Position numbers and translations under genes: made by a program | The notes under the pieces: model-generated | Told to the model about the DNA's origin: nothing | Database searches by the model: none | The model's input: the letters and a program-made list of their open reading frames with translations, nothing else | Shown here: one piece after another, positions 23,101 to 34,027 of the stretch | Numbering within the stretch: position 1 is the first letter of the stretch | Layout: every line of letters starts with the position of its first letter | Assembly: GCA_005784505.1 (NCBI GenBank) | Contig: VCAZ01000036.1 | Coordinates: 1,403,440-1,467,439 of the forward strand | Reading direction: 5' to 3' | Source: Bagarius yarrelli | Taxonomy: Eukaryota > Chordata > Actinopteri > Siluriformes > Sisoridae | DNA length: 64,000 nucleotides

Positions 23101-26100
23101 ATGTACATCGCTATCATCTCTCTGCACGCTCTCTGCCTCAGCGGATTCCACTTCGTTACCTGCGTCAAAGTTCAGTGGAACGGTAAGTCATCCCCCAAAA
23201 AAACACAACAATTATATAAATAACGAATATTGTATAAAAAAACAATACAATAGGATGTACTGCAGTAAACTGATTTTAATAAGTATAATGTACCGCACTT
23301 ACTTTGGACATCAGACGACTCCACTTGCTAATGCGCATGTCTGACTGGCTGTCGAGTGACACACGGGATGTTGGACGGATGTTACCGCGTTCACTTTGGC
23401 GTTCTTCTTCTTGTCGTTTATTGGTGGTTGACAAGCCAACTTATGGTGTATTACCGCCACCAACTGTACAAAACTATAAAAAAAAGAGGAATACTCTGGC
23501 ATTCGAAACGCCAACTAGTGGTGGGGTATCTGAAGCTGGCTCGTAACCTGAATTTTAGCTCGCAACTAAGAGCAAAAGATCGACTGAGAGACGACTTGTA
23601 TGTTCGAAAAACTCATTAGTTGGGATGCTCGTAATTTAAGGTACCACTGTATTAGTAAGATCAGACACTAATGATGTGTGGGGTTGAGTCAGAATCAGGA
23701 CTCTGTGCAGGACATGAGGGAACCAGGACACAGCATGTCTTCAGGGGATTTGCGCACAGAGACATTGTCGTGCTGGAACAGTGTTTGAGGCTCTTAATTC
23801 CAATGAAGGTGGAATGTAATGCCAAAACATACAAAGATATTCTAGACAGCTGTGTGAGTTTTGTCTGTAGAGTGTTTATCTGCTTGCTGGGATTCTGTTG
23901 CTATGGTTACAGTGCGCATGTTTAGCAAGTCCTCCTACATCAGCATAAAATCTGCACCGTCCAGCTTCTTGTTCTGTCTCTAGTGTAAAAGCTGCATTAA
24001 AAAAAGACTGCAAACTGAAAGAAATGTGATGCTTCAGTTGTTTTAAAAGTGTGTGAAAAGTGTAATTGATCGAGTCGGGTAATTCGCTACACCGCGGGTG
24101 ATGTGGCTAATCAGATTATTTATTGATGACAAAGTTAAATTCCATCTGCTCCAGCCAATTTCGCTTATAGCATTTCTCCAACTAGGGCTATGTTCACGCT
24201 GCAGGCAAATGTAACTCATATCCGGGGTTTCTTCCACTTCCATATGTGGTATTAATCTGTGATATAAATCTGATACTGGCCTCCACTGAAACAGCTACAC
24301 ACAAAAATCTATACAAGCAAAAATTGAGCACAAAACCTCACAGTATGAACATAGCCTTATTTTCCATATCACTTTATCTCGAATGAACACTGACCTCTAA
24401 AGCCTCACGAAACATGGGTCATGATACAATACACACAGTTTACCTCTAACCTTTCCAGTTTTTATGCTATAATAGAGCGGATGACGATACTTGTGTGTAA
24501 TCGTGCTTGTTTCAGAGTGCAGTGATTTTTCCCCTCCGGTGGCTGTGATGCTCCTCATCTTTCTGTGTCTGGAGGCTCTCCTCTTCCTCACCTTCACCGC
24601 CGTCATGTTCGGCACCCAGATTCACTCCATCTGCAACGACGAAACAGTGAGTCGCTCAAACCATGTCCCTGAGAGGACAGTCACATGTGAATTAAACCTT
24701 AAAAACTTTATTTGCTGCTGATTATTTGGACAAATCAAAGTTTTTATTATTATTGTTATTTAAGAATACCCGACCCCTTATTTTTAGTTCATGTACAGAG
24801 GTTTTCAGACGACTTACTAATGACATAATGCTTAAACAAGGGCAACATTTTAGTATTTATTAGCACTAAATTGTTGCACTTTTTCTAATTATCAGGGCAT
24901 TTAAGAAAAATTTCCTGTTTGAATTTCCTGTCTTTTTCCTCTTTCCTAATCTTTTTTATACTTAAACATTAATTACTGCTCATAAATCACTCCAGACCTC
25001 TAACTGTTTCCTGGAAAATTAATTTCTGGATATGGTAATGGTATGAAATCTGAGGAGAAATAGTTTGAAGAAGACTAAAACTTTGACAAAGTCAGTGCAC
25101 AGAAAATGAGTTGTGCATTTACTGCAGCCATGAGTTAGTGCCCTCTGCTGCCTCCGAGGTGAATTGCAATTTATTCGTCCACAGTTTCTCTCACTTTTTT
25201 TTTTAGAATTTGTAAGTTAGTGTCCACTGCTGCATGTGACGTGAATTGCAACTGTGCTCCCTGCTGCCTCCAAAGTGAATTACAATTTATTCATTCACAA
25301 TTCTTCACTTTTCCCCTACTCCAAGAAATCCCCCCCCCCCTCAAAAAAGGGGCATTATAACTATTTCTGAATTATAAAAATGTTCTGGGATTCACTTGAT
25401 GTAATTGAGAAATTGATAGAGAATGTTACAGCCCGTGGGTGTGTGTGTGGTATAGTGGGGAAAAAACTAGTTTTTACACACTTCATTTGCATATAGTACA
25501 CATGTTTTCTAATACTCGTTAGTGAAATAACCCAAGATTGTTTGTGTGCCTGATAAGTTGGTCTTTTTGCCCCTATTAAAATGATATAACAGAGATAAAA
25601 TGGGAAGATAGAGAGAGACAGGGGTGGAACTAGGAAGGATCCGAGCCAGAATCAAACCCGGCTCGCAGAGAGCAACAGTGCATGTGGGTGTCCCTAAGTT
25701 GCCTTTTGAGGGGAAAAAACCCCCAGAAAGTGTTGCTTAATAAAGAGGCGGGGCTAATTTCTGGCAATGAATTGTAAATGCCTTTATTTTGTCAAATATA
25801 CTTTTTTACAGCACAGTGAAATTCTTTTTCCACATATCCCATCTTAGTTGGGGTCAGAGCACAGGGTCGGCTATGATACAGCACCCGTGAAGCAGGAAGG
25901 GTGAAGGGTCTTGCTCAAGGACCCAACAGTGGTTGGCTTGAACCCAGGTGTTTCTGGTTTTCAGCTCAACAGCAGGCAGTGGTAGGGCTTGAACCCAGGT
26001 GTTCTTGGTCTTCAGATCAGCAACTCAGCCCCTTAACTATTTTCCTCCTCTTTCTCAGTTAGCCACTGAGTTCAAGCCCCAACCACTGTTACGGGGACCA

Positions 26101-26404
26101 TGAATAAACGTTCTTCTGGGATGACGAATCACATCTGCCCCTGTGCGCTGACCTCAACTTCCTGACAAGCTAGAAGGAAAAGAATTTTAGTGTGTGTATT
26201 CTTCTCCTTGTTCTTCTTCTGTAGGAAATCGAGAGGCTGAAGAACGAGAAGCCGACATGGGAGCGGCGAGTGCGCTGGGATGGAATGAAAGCCGTATTCG
26301 GAGGCCCGCCGTCTCTGCTGTGGTTTAATCCTTTTGCTGGACTGAGACTGCGACGCCTCCTGATGGTTCACGGCCGTAAAGGCGGCTCAGAGTTCGCTGT
26401 CTGA
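16836..26404 (+). CDS. zdhhc7: Palmitoyltransferase ZDHHC7 (DHHC-type S-acyltransferase)
   Basis: Six coding exons: 16836-17126, 20541-20665, 21408-21504, 23101-23182, 24516-24646 and 26225-26404; 906 nt, 301 residues. The enzyme palmitoylates cysteines of Golgi and plasma-membrane proteins. The DHHC cysteine-rich domain spans exons 2-3: zinc-binding CPKCC..HHCSICKRC, then DHHC with the catalytic Cys at about residue 152, then PWVNNCVGENNQRYF. Four membrane segments fit (about 40-65, 75-95, 173-195, 205-228), and the TTxE-like region reads 'DETEIERL'. N- and C-termini (MQTSGHRLRDVE; RKGGSEFAV) point to ZDHHC7 rather than its paralogue ZDHHC3. Human ZDHHC7 is about 308 residues. Intron 1 is 3.4 kb and repeat-rich; intron 3 begins with a hAT-like insertion touching the donor. 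The coding frame is intact. Confidence 0.96.
17367..17452. repeat. 11-bp tandem repeat (gaactgtgatg)
   Basis: Nearly eight perfect copies of an 11-bp unit in zdhhc7 intron 1. The perfect identity suggests recent expansion. Confidence 0.95.
17762..17965. repeat. Cluster of simple repeats in zdhhc7 intron 1
   Basis: (CTAT)n, (TTAA)n, (ATTAT)n, (GATA)n, (GT)n and (TA)n runs follow each other within about 200 bp. Confidence 0.9.
18270..18652 (-). mobile_element. hAT-like non-autonomous element, 5'-truncated
   Basis: On the minus strand it starts 'tacggctgtcacgattatca'. It shares internal blocks with the element at 46582-47126: the 'gagctggtgatggag' region, 'gttaacgacccataatgc' in reverse, and 'gtttatctgtttagcaacat'. 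The far end lacks a clear terminal repeat, so it is truncated or decayed. Confidence 0.6.
19470..19492. repeat. (CA)n microsatellite
   Basis: A short (CA) run in zdhhc7 intron 1; a second lies at about 19711-19737. Confidence 0.9.
19880..20120. repeat. Locally duplicated (CA)n-containing segment
   Basis: The block 'ctgagcaaaacac' + (CA)n + 'cccaacccctctttta' occurs at about 19882-19941 and again at about 20041-20117. Between the copies is a unique piece starting 'ggaagcgctgcgaagtgttg' (19946), which recurs at about 21975. Confidence 0.8.
20480..20538. repeat. (TGTGTC)n-(TG)n repeat at the zdhhc7 exon 2 acceptor
   Basis: Six hexanucleotide units followed by about ten TG units run to the acceptor 'ttag' at 20537-20540. 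The repeat occupies the place of the polypyrimidine tract of exon 2. Confidence 0.95.
20803..21190. mobile_element. Candidate hAT-like element with taatcgat ends
   Basis: It starts near 'tagggataggcctgattaat' with 'cgatagtcgatc', and ends in the inverted motif 'tctataatcgatc..agattatcgatt'. No coding capacity. Boundaries are approximate and no target duplication was confirmed. Confidence 0.4.
22384..22774 (+). repeat. Segmental duplicate, copy 1 (zdhhc7 intron 3)
   Basis: About 391 bp, from 'aagttaaattccat' to 'gtgtgtaatcgtgct', nearly identical to 24132-24507. Copy 1 carries an extra stretch around 'gatctttcagcccacatgt'. It lies inside the hAT-like element. Confidence 0.9.
22429..22621. mobile_element. 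MITE with taggctatgttca-type inverted ends, nested copy
   Basis: The left end is tagggctatgtt and the right end in reverse is taaggctatgttca. It is about 190 bp with no coding capacity. The same element in the same flanking context is at 24183-24359, so the pair arose by segment duplication, not two insertions. Confidence 0.65.
23670..23860 (-). mobile_element. Dispersed repeat family C
   Basis: Contains 'ggttgagtcagaatcaggac', 'ctctgtgcaggacatgaggg', 'gcacagagacattgtcgtgc' and 'ttccaatgaaggtggaatgt'. An opposite-orientation relative lies at 50190-50450 in wdr59. The class was not identified; it is probably a non-autonomous DNA transposon. Confidence 0.5.
24132..24507 (+). repeat. Segmental duplicate, copy 2 (end of zdhhc7 intron 4)
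   Basis: About 376 bp matching 22384-22774. The copy ends only eight bases before the exon 5 acceptor AG (24514-24515), so the likely branch-point region of exon 5 lies in duplicated sequence. A nested MITE occupies 24183-24359. Confidence 0.9.
25800..26060. mobile_element. Dispersed repeat family B
   Basis: Contains 'cagtgaaattctttttccac', 'atatcccatcttagttgggg', 'ggtcggctatgatacagcac' and 'cttgctcaaggacccaacag', then two tandem versions of 'cttgaacccaggtgttyyt'. Another copy in nip7 intron 3 (32270-32683) is split by a SINE. Confidence 0.55.
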
Positions 26405-26842
26405 GCCAAGTAGGCTCGTGTTCCTCCACACGTCAGCGTGCTGGCGTGCCTGTTATGAGACCCCACTCGTAGAGGACTCAAGGCACGACGACACATATAC
26501 AGGGACGAGAATGTGTAATAAATCAGAGGCCCAGTGGAGGAGAGGGGCCTAAAACTGACAAACTACCTGTTAAAACCACTGGACCTCAACCCCGAAGGAT
26601 CATTTTGTTTTTTTACTTTGGCTTCTTTTAGCTTTTTTTTCCCCATTTGTTGTTTTAACGACTTTTCTTTATCTGCAGTTTTGTTAAAAAATGATTTTAA
26701 AGGGAGGGAGTGGGACATGAACAATCCTGAAGGTTTTTGGACATTAGTGTCTGAATGTTAATCACTCAACCAAACCGAAACAGCTCATTTGCCAAGAACG
26801 TTCTGGAACTTTCTCGCGCATTAGGATTTCTTCTGTAATAAA
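26405..26842 (+). terminator. Start of zdhhc7 3' UTR with candidate poly(A) signals
   Basis: AATAAA hexamers lie at 26517-26522 and 26837-26842 downstream of the stop codon. Mammalian zdhhc7 has a long 3' UTR, so later sites are also possible. Confidence 0.45.
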
Positions 26843-29800
26843 ATGCTGATTAGTCCTAGACTCAAGATTCATGAAACATAAAACGACAGATTATTTAACG
26901 ACTTCCTTAATATAGCAGAGACGATCTTAAACTTCGTTTACAACTTTTAATTTATTATTATTTTTATTTTTTTTTACATTCCTTTAACTGGCACTGAATA
27001 TTCCGGCAAACTCTTTACACTGTTTACTTTCCGTGACACTACGTTTGAGATCACCGATGCAGTCGCTTGCCGTGAACGTCAGGAAAGGTGTCCTAGCGAT
27101 AACTTGACTTTTTTTTTTTTTTTTTTTTTGCACATTCTAGTTTAGTCAAACATGGAAGAGGAGGAGAAGGTTACACCAAACCAGACCTGACCTCTGACGA
27201 GAAACTGTGCTGGATGTAATCTTGATTTGGTCGAACTGGAGACTCTCGTTTTTTTTGTTTTATGCGACGTTAGCAATACCGTACGCTGCGCCTTCACAAA
27301 AGCTTTTTACCTCAACGTTTATGATTCTATATCCGCTAATGTTTTACTACAGTTGAAGCAAAGTATTTCTAACGGTATTGGATTCGACACGGGCCGTAAA
27401 GAACCAACCGAATCTGTGCGTTTCCGCTCCGTGAAGTCGTGTATTGTAATTTTTTTTAAAAAAAGGAAACAGGAATGAGTTTATTAATTCTACCGCACTG
27501 TAAACCTGTAAAGCGTTCTCTTTTTAATTCATTAATTAATTTCAGCCACGAGGACGTCAGATTCTTTAGTGCCATGACTGTCAACAGTATTAGCTTTTAT
27601 TCATTCTGGACATAAATCTCTCTCTCTCTATTATCTTTAGACCAATTTAACCCCAATACCAGTCCAGAATTAACTCTACCAGTTCCCTCACATCACCTTT
27701 TAGCTCATTTAACCAATCATGCTGCGTTCACAAGAATGTTAGATTTATCCAGTAAACACCCCACTTTAGTTACGCTGTAATTATTTACTTGTTTTTTAAA
27801 AAATGTATCCCTTCCCAGCAAAACCTCCAGCATCCATCTTAAAAGAACTATAATAAAGTGATCGCTTTTTAATGCTGAAAAGCGAATCAATTCAGGCTGC
27901 GTTCACAAGCTCACTCTGAACATCGATATTTAAACATGAAAAGAAAGAAGTCTTAATACCATCTTAATTTCTAATGCGTATTAATTTGATAAATTACTTA
28001 TAAAGCTTTTAAATATTTAGTCCAAATTCTTGAATTCGTTCGCAGGTTATGATCACCAAAGCCACCAAATTCATTCACTCATAAATCAACCACAGCGAAA
28101 GTAAACGAATCGATTCACCAATCGATTCACTTTCATTTAGATGTGTGCGCTGAAGCACTCTGTTCTCCATTTAAAGCGCTTAATATGGTAAACTGCTGAT
28201 AGGCTGTACAGATGGTCCATAATTATTGGCACCTTTGAAAAGCAAGGGTAAAAAACAGAGTAGTTTAGTAGTGGGCAGGGTAGTTATCGTTCATGTTAGT
28301 GATTCGGTAATGAGCCGGAACTTTAAGGGATCATATAAAATAGGAATAGGAACTATTTTTCCGACTTAATCAACTTACCGTAGGACTAACTTGAAAAAAA
28401 TAATAATAAAACACTAAAGGCATGCTGTAAAGATCATAATCAATATTACAGTTTTTTTTCTTTTCCCTAACCACGATACAAATGTACGACCCGTATTAAC
28501 ATTTCGCAAAAATTACGCTGTTTCTTAAAGCTTTAGAATCATTTTCGAATGAACGTCATTGTCATTCACTCCAGATTATTCGCAGGATGTTTTTCTGTGC
28601 TTTACTCGCGCAATATTTTTCTTTGTTAATCATAAATTCCCAGGTCCCCGCAGACGTCCACAATAGCGCTCTAATTAGCTCTTTGCTAATTGGCTTCCGC
28701 GGCCACGTGTCATGCGAAATGTTTTAACATGCGCCGAAGACGCCAGTGAGCCTCGCGCGTTTTACATTATCGCCTCTTTTCGTATCTTTGCGTTGACTTT
28801 GTATGCAATCTACCCGTGCGAATAATGACGTCATTAAACTACTGATCGAAAGGTTGTGAGTTCAAATCCAAGGACCGTTTATCAAAGTTTTCCTGCTGCT
28901 TAGTGGTACAACTTACATTATACTGTATACGAAAGGGTATCAATAATTTAATTAAACTTCAACTAATCTTACAGACGTTTTCAAAAAAGTGCTAACATTT
29001 CTCCATGCTGTATGTTTTAGACAATGTTTTCAAATGATTGTTTGCTGGAACACATGATGATGTGTAACATGCTGTATGGAAGGGGTGCTAACAGTTTTGG
29101 GTCCTCTGGAAGAATATGAGGGTCAGGTCCTCTCTACCACACCAATTCAACACATCACTAAACAGGTCTTTGGGGCCTGTAAAGTATGTGACTTTCTTAG
29201 AATTGTCCCAAACACCCCCACCCCCTACCCCACATTAGGGGCATCCCTGAATTAGGGTTAGGAAGAAATGGTGGGAAAAATGACATTCACTTCCTGTCTA
29301 GTGTCTAAACTGTTCCATGACTTTTTTTAAGAATGTATACTGTTGTGTGGTTTTATTTTTTTTATTTTAAAGAGTAAAAACTGATCATTTTGTTGACACT
29401 AATATAATAGAACAGCTAAAAGAAGGGCAGATGTGTGTTCTTTAAACCTTTTTACCGGTTTATCTGTATATCTGATGATGATTGTGGAAACCCTGTGACG
29501 AGCGTTAAGTGGTCAGATGATGTCACATACAATGTTTTTGACTTCAATCCCTGCAAACTGGAACGCAAACCCAGACTACAGAATATAATTTATTTTCAGC
29601 TGGCATTGAATAACGTTCTTTCATATGTGACGCTCTTTTGCATAATAAAGTTGGTAGGTTCAGAACTACTGAATGTTATTTTTATCATTTGAACCTTTAA
29701 GTGTATGAGGTCATGTGGTTTCACTTGTTTTCTTCCAGATGTTGAAGATGGCAGTTTGGATGAGTAAATACTTTTTTTCCTAAAAGGTTTATAATAGTTA

Positions 29801-30550
29801 CAGAACAGAAATGAACTCGTTTTCCTTTATTACTAAAAAGTCTAGCTGTTTTACCAAATCGCAGAAAAACATCAGACATGAGCAGAGGCGCTTCTAGACC
29901 CTGTCAGTCATTTCTGCCCCTAAAACCATCAACTATCAAACCCCCAAAATTTATTAAAAGTATAATTTTTCTTCTTAAAATAAAAATAAAAGAAATGCAA
30001 TACATGTCGATACAAAAAATGGTTCAGTTTTATTTTTATAATCTTTGCTATAGTGTGCATGTGTAACAATCCTTCCTTAGAGATGCGATGGCTTGTGCTG
30101 CACGTCAGCCGGAGGTCGGAGATGAGGTCACAAAAATCCCTTTCATAAAGTGTCTTGCGATACATATTGTAGGTTATAGAAGGTTATTTTCTAATATTAT
30201 TCAAAATTGTTTATCCTGCATTAATGCATTTTGGTGGTGCTGGAAATTGAACCGCTGAGCTACCACTTTTCTACTCGCAGCCAATGACTTTCTTTATAAA
30301 TAAATCTTAGGTCACATTACTTGGGCAATTTTATTTGGTGGTTACAGGAATTGAACACAAGATCTTCTGAACACCTTCACCAAAGAGCTACCACTACTTT
30401 TAAGACACAAGGAGACCAACATGATATCGGTCTGATGTTTATGTACAAGACCGAGCTGTCAGAAGGATCATTACTGAAATACAAAATGTCCATTTAAAAA
30501 AAACAATTTCTCTTTTTCTCATATTTGCACAGTCCGCTCCAAGATGTGTG
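26843..30550. other. Spacer between zdhhc7 and nip7
   Basis: Mostly unique-looking AT-rich DNA with a poly(T) run at 27110-27129. Short tRNA-SINE fragments lie near 28845-28900, 30230-30290 and 30340-30400. Part of 26843-27500 may be zdhhc7 3' UTR, and the last 200-300 bp should include the nip7 3' UTR (a TTTATT at 30330-30335 reads AATAAA on the minus strand). No coding sequence was recognised. Confidence 0.5.
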
Positions 30551-33500
30551 TTAAGTGAGTGTGTCCTCGTTTCTGATGTACTCTCCTACATCGGCCTGGT
30601 GAAACACCACGATGGCCATGGGATCCACTTTGCGGCATTCCTGGGTGGTTTTCGCCGCCACTCCGAAACCCTGTAGAAGAAAAAAACCACAATCGGTATG
30701 CGGTTCCCTAAGTGTTGTTATAAATAGGGATGTGTAACGTCAAGAGCCTCACGATACAATACATCACAATATATTGCAGTTCAATACATTGCAATACTGT
30801 AAAATGACTAGCTAAAAATACAACAAAAACTATTTTTTTTCTCTGACATTTCTTCTGAGACAAGGGTCGTATGCGTCAGCGCCAACTACAGGAGCGGAGG
30901 AGGAAGTGGTTTGACACAAACTGAGGGTACAAACTATTGTGAAAAAATATTGCAATTGCTCGCTGTATCAATATTTTACACAGCCTTAATTATAAAACAG
31001 TTTGGCTTATCGGTTAATATGCGCCTCGCAGGATCTACAAAATGCCCATAATTAAATATTAAAGACTGCGTTTAGTTATATCTAAAGTGGAATTGGTAAC
31101 AAATAAACTAATTACAGGAGTCAGAAATTGCTGTTTCTATACAATTTTCACACGTCCTTATAATCTACCATGTTGGGGAAGTTGTAGCTCAGTGGTTTCG
31201 GTGTTGGACTGCTAACCAGAATATTGTAGGTTTGATTCCCAGCACCACTAAGTAACCTTTGGGCCCCTGAGCAAGGCCCTTTACCCCCAAATGCTCAATT
31301 GTAAGCTAAATATACCTCTGTCTGGATAAGAGTGTCTGCTGAATGCTGTAATTGTAACTTTTGTTTTCCCCTGAATAAACTATTTTACATGTTTAGTCCA
31401 CAAAACACAATAATAATAATCAGAGGGGGGTAAAGTAGCCAAAATGTTACTTACTAAAATAAAAGTATTAATGTTTAAAGTTGTGTAATTAAGAGAGTAA
31501 TAATAAAGACTGGAATGATGGGATTCCTCCAGTTGTGGGTCATTAGTTACTTTGGATCTGATGAAATAAAGGGAAAATCCTGAATCCAGAAAAATACTAA
31601 CAATCACAACTATAGAAAATCCACATAAAAAGAGTAAAAAGAAGTGACTGTGTGAGATTTGATAGTAACTTACAGTAAGATTAAAGTGTCCAGAGTTACA
31701 GAATCTCTCTCTAACAGTCATCATCATAAAACTTATTGTAAGACATTGTCTTAGGTTGGAGCTGGAATTCCTCTACAGCTGTACCAATATTCTCACTTCT
31801 CTCTATCTGATGACCCGTTCATACAATTACACGTGAATATTAAATCCCATAACTGAATATTTAAATTTTTTATTCAAATTTGATTACTGTGTCTTGTGGA
31901 CTGCAGCACTAAAACAAAAAAAAAAGTGTTGTTGTGAAATGTTTAAACCTCTTTAGTTAAATAAATTGTGCGCGTGTGAACTTGGAAGCCGAACTGTAAG
32001 ATTTAGATATATGGTACTGCGTATCTCACCAGTGGGACGTCTGCCATGGAGTACACCACCACTCCTTGGTACTGAGAGGTGTTTTCTGTAATCCTGCCCA
32101 GGCCGGACTTCATTACGTGGTTGCCGTAGAGGAATGACTGCTCGGCGCCGGGTTTCACCCACACTTTATACTGCACAGAAAACACGACAAGCAACATGAG
32201 ACGCCATGTAAAAAATTACATTTATAGCATTTATCATTTAGTGCTTTAATGTAATGTAATATATTTGTTTATATTTGTTTTTTCGCATATCTCATATTAG
32301 AAAGCTGGGGTCAAAGTGCAGAGTCAGCTATGATACATCTCACCTGGATCAGGAGGGGTTAGGGGTCTTGTTTAGGGACCCAACAGAGGTTGACTGGCGG
32401 TGTGGGGAAATGGTGGCTCATGGTTAAGGTGTTGGACTACCAACCTGAAGATTGTGGGTTCGATTCCTAGCTCCCTCCAAGCCACTACTTTTGGGCCCCG
32501 GAGCAAGGCCCTTAACCCTCAGTTGCTTAGTTGTTTAAAAGAGATAAATGTAAGCCGCTCTGGATAAGAGCGTCTGCCAAATGCTGTAAATGTAAGTGTT
32601 GGGGCTTGAACCCAGGTCTTCCTGTTCTTCCAGTTAACAACTAAACACCTTAACCATTCGAGTCACCATTGCCCCTAATCTCTAAAATCTCCAATGATGA
32701 ATACACTATTCTTTCATCTCTCAGGGTCCATGGTATTTTATACTTTTTCATCCGTTTTGGTAGCGAGGTGGTAGAATAAACGTCATTCAGTCCACCGATC
32801 AACATCAGCACAGCTGAATCACGGTCTGTCTTTAAGACGATAAAATCGTTTTTTTGGGCAAGTATTAAGTCATGTTTAATACCTTTGCATAAGGAGCAAG
32901 AAAATCCAGCGCTGTTATGTGCAGGCGAAATTTCTGAGTCTTGGTGAACTTTCCGAAACACGTCCCGACGGATACCAGCTTGTCCCGAGAGATGTTAGTG
33001 GCCAACTTCAGTATCTTTTCACTTTGATCAACAGACAAATAATACCACGGTCTGTGTTAGTAAGTTATCGATGACGGTAATCGATGGAAATCAGAGCTGT
33101 ATGTATGTTTACCTGATGTAATACACACGATCATGGTGCAGCCTGAAGCAGTAGGTCCCATCCGGTCTATCCACAAGGAGCTTAATGTTCTCTCCAATGC
33201 TAAGAGGAGGGGGGACAATTAATACTTCATACAATCACTGTTATATCAATCAGGCCTGTGTTTAGTTTGTGACATTTTTATGTATAAAACAACATGTTTC
33301 TGACCTCTTACTATGTACTTCCTTAAAACTTTTTAAAAAGAAATTCACTAATATTTAGTGCTTAATTTTAATTCAGGCTGTGTGTTAGTATTTATTAATA
33401 TTAGTATTACTGGATATTCTGCAATTTGTTTAAAAAAGGTATCGTGTGTGTGTGTGTGTGTGTGTACACAACACATTCTTGAGTTCAAAACACAAAATTG

Positions 33501-33568
33501 TAAATTACTCACTATTTGGAGAGCTTTTCGAACATCGTTTTCGTCTCTTCTTCTGTTAAAGGCCGCAT
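30551..33568 (-). CDS. nip7: 60S ribosome biogenesis protein NIP7
   Basis: Five exons in transcript order: 33568-33513, 33199-33113, 33021-32883, 32170-32030, 30670-30551; 543 nt, 180 residues, the same length as human NIP7. NIP7 acts in the nucleolus in pre-rRNA processing and 60S assembly. The N-terminus MRPLTEEETKTMFEKLSKYI and the block 'LLVDRPDGTYCFRLHHDRVY' form the N-terminal domain. Residues about 95-170 form the RNA-binding PUA domain (KVWVKPGAEQSFLYGNHVMK, then SGLGRI and QYQGVVVYSMADVPLG). All introns are GT-AG and every split codon closes (Tyr TA|C, Ser AG|T). Intron 3 carries a nested SINE and intron 4 a SINE plus a MITE-like repeat. It is head-to-head with cog8. Confidence 0.96.
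30723..30992. mobile_element. MITE-like repeat in nip7 intron 4
   Basis: It begins 'tagggatgtgtaacgtcaag' followed by 'cacgatacaatacatcacaa', and ends 'gctgtatcaatattttacac'. The imperfectly inverted ends rich in gatac/gtatc resemble short hAT-type elements. No target duplication was confirmed. Confidence 0.4.
31173..31357 (+). mobile_element. tRNA-derived SINE
   Basis: A-box region 'gtagctcagtggttt', B-box 'ggtttgattccca', 'cccctgagcaaggcccttta', and tail 'tctggataagagtgtctgct' ending in 'gaatgctgtaattgta'. Full-length family copy in nip7 intron 4. Confidence 0.8.
32270..32683. mobile_element. Repeat family B split by a SINE
   Basis: The left part (about 32280-32400) has 'gggtcaaagtgcagagtcag' and 'tagggacccaacagaggttg'. 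The right part (about 32598-32683) resumes with 'ggcttgaacccaggtcttcc' and 'ccttaaccattcgagtcacc'. Without the SINE the order matches the copy at 25800-26060, so the SINE inserted later. Confidence 0.65.
32401..32596 (+). mobile_element. tRNA-derived SINE, best preserved copy
   Basis: Contains 'gtggctcatggttaaggtgt', 'gattgtgggttcgattccta' (B box), 'gagcaaggcccttaaccctc' and 'ctctggataagagcgtctgc' followed by 'caaatgctgtaaatgtaa'. It sits inside repeat family B in nip7 intron 3. Confidence 0.85.
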
Positions 33569-34027
33569 TTTATAACTATTCAAATAAATAACTCAAAAGA
33601 ACTGAATCCAAACGAGAAAACCACACACGTGGAAAAAAAAATCAAGAGAATCGATAAAGATGTCGCAGGAAAATGACGTACGCGCAGGCGGTCGCGAAAA
33701 AATGTGTCAGGAAAAAATGAAGCTTTTAATAATAAATATAGTGATTCAACTATGACGTAATATAGTACTTTTAGATATATTTTATATACACATTTTAGTA
33801 ATACTTAAGTTGTTTTCTTCATTTAGTCTAGAATTATATTAACAATTTAGATATTAACAAAATCTGTAAGTGCAAAAGGTTAAATAAATAGTATGTTTTA
33901 ATGTATTTACGTTTAAAAAAAATTATAAACATTAAAATTGTTATAATCAAAACAAGAGACAAAAACTGTCCATGCTGGTCGCAGGAATATGACGTTTAGA
34001 CGGAACGTAATGTAACGTAAAATCAAG
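33569..34027. promoter_or_regulatory. nip7/cog8 bidirectional promoter region
   Basis: The 459 bp between the two start codons must drive both genes. A CpG-rich part near nip7 holds a CRE-like 'tgacgtac' (about 33674-33681) followed by 'gcgcaggcggtcgcg'. Next to cog8, 'aagatggcggc' (34025-34035) contains the ATG and matches the YY1 motif known from many housekeeping promoters. The middle is AT-rich. No TATA box stands out at a plausible distance. Confidence 0.6.

Noticed and set aside
31173..31245. tRNA-like head with A and B boxes
   Set aside because: Part of a SINE: the cloverleaf is not intact and the conserved SINE body and tail follow; at least eight similar copies occur.
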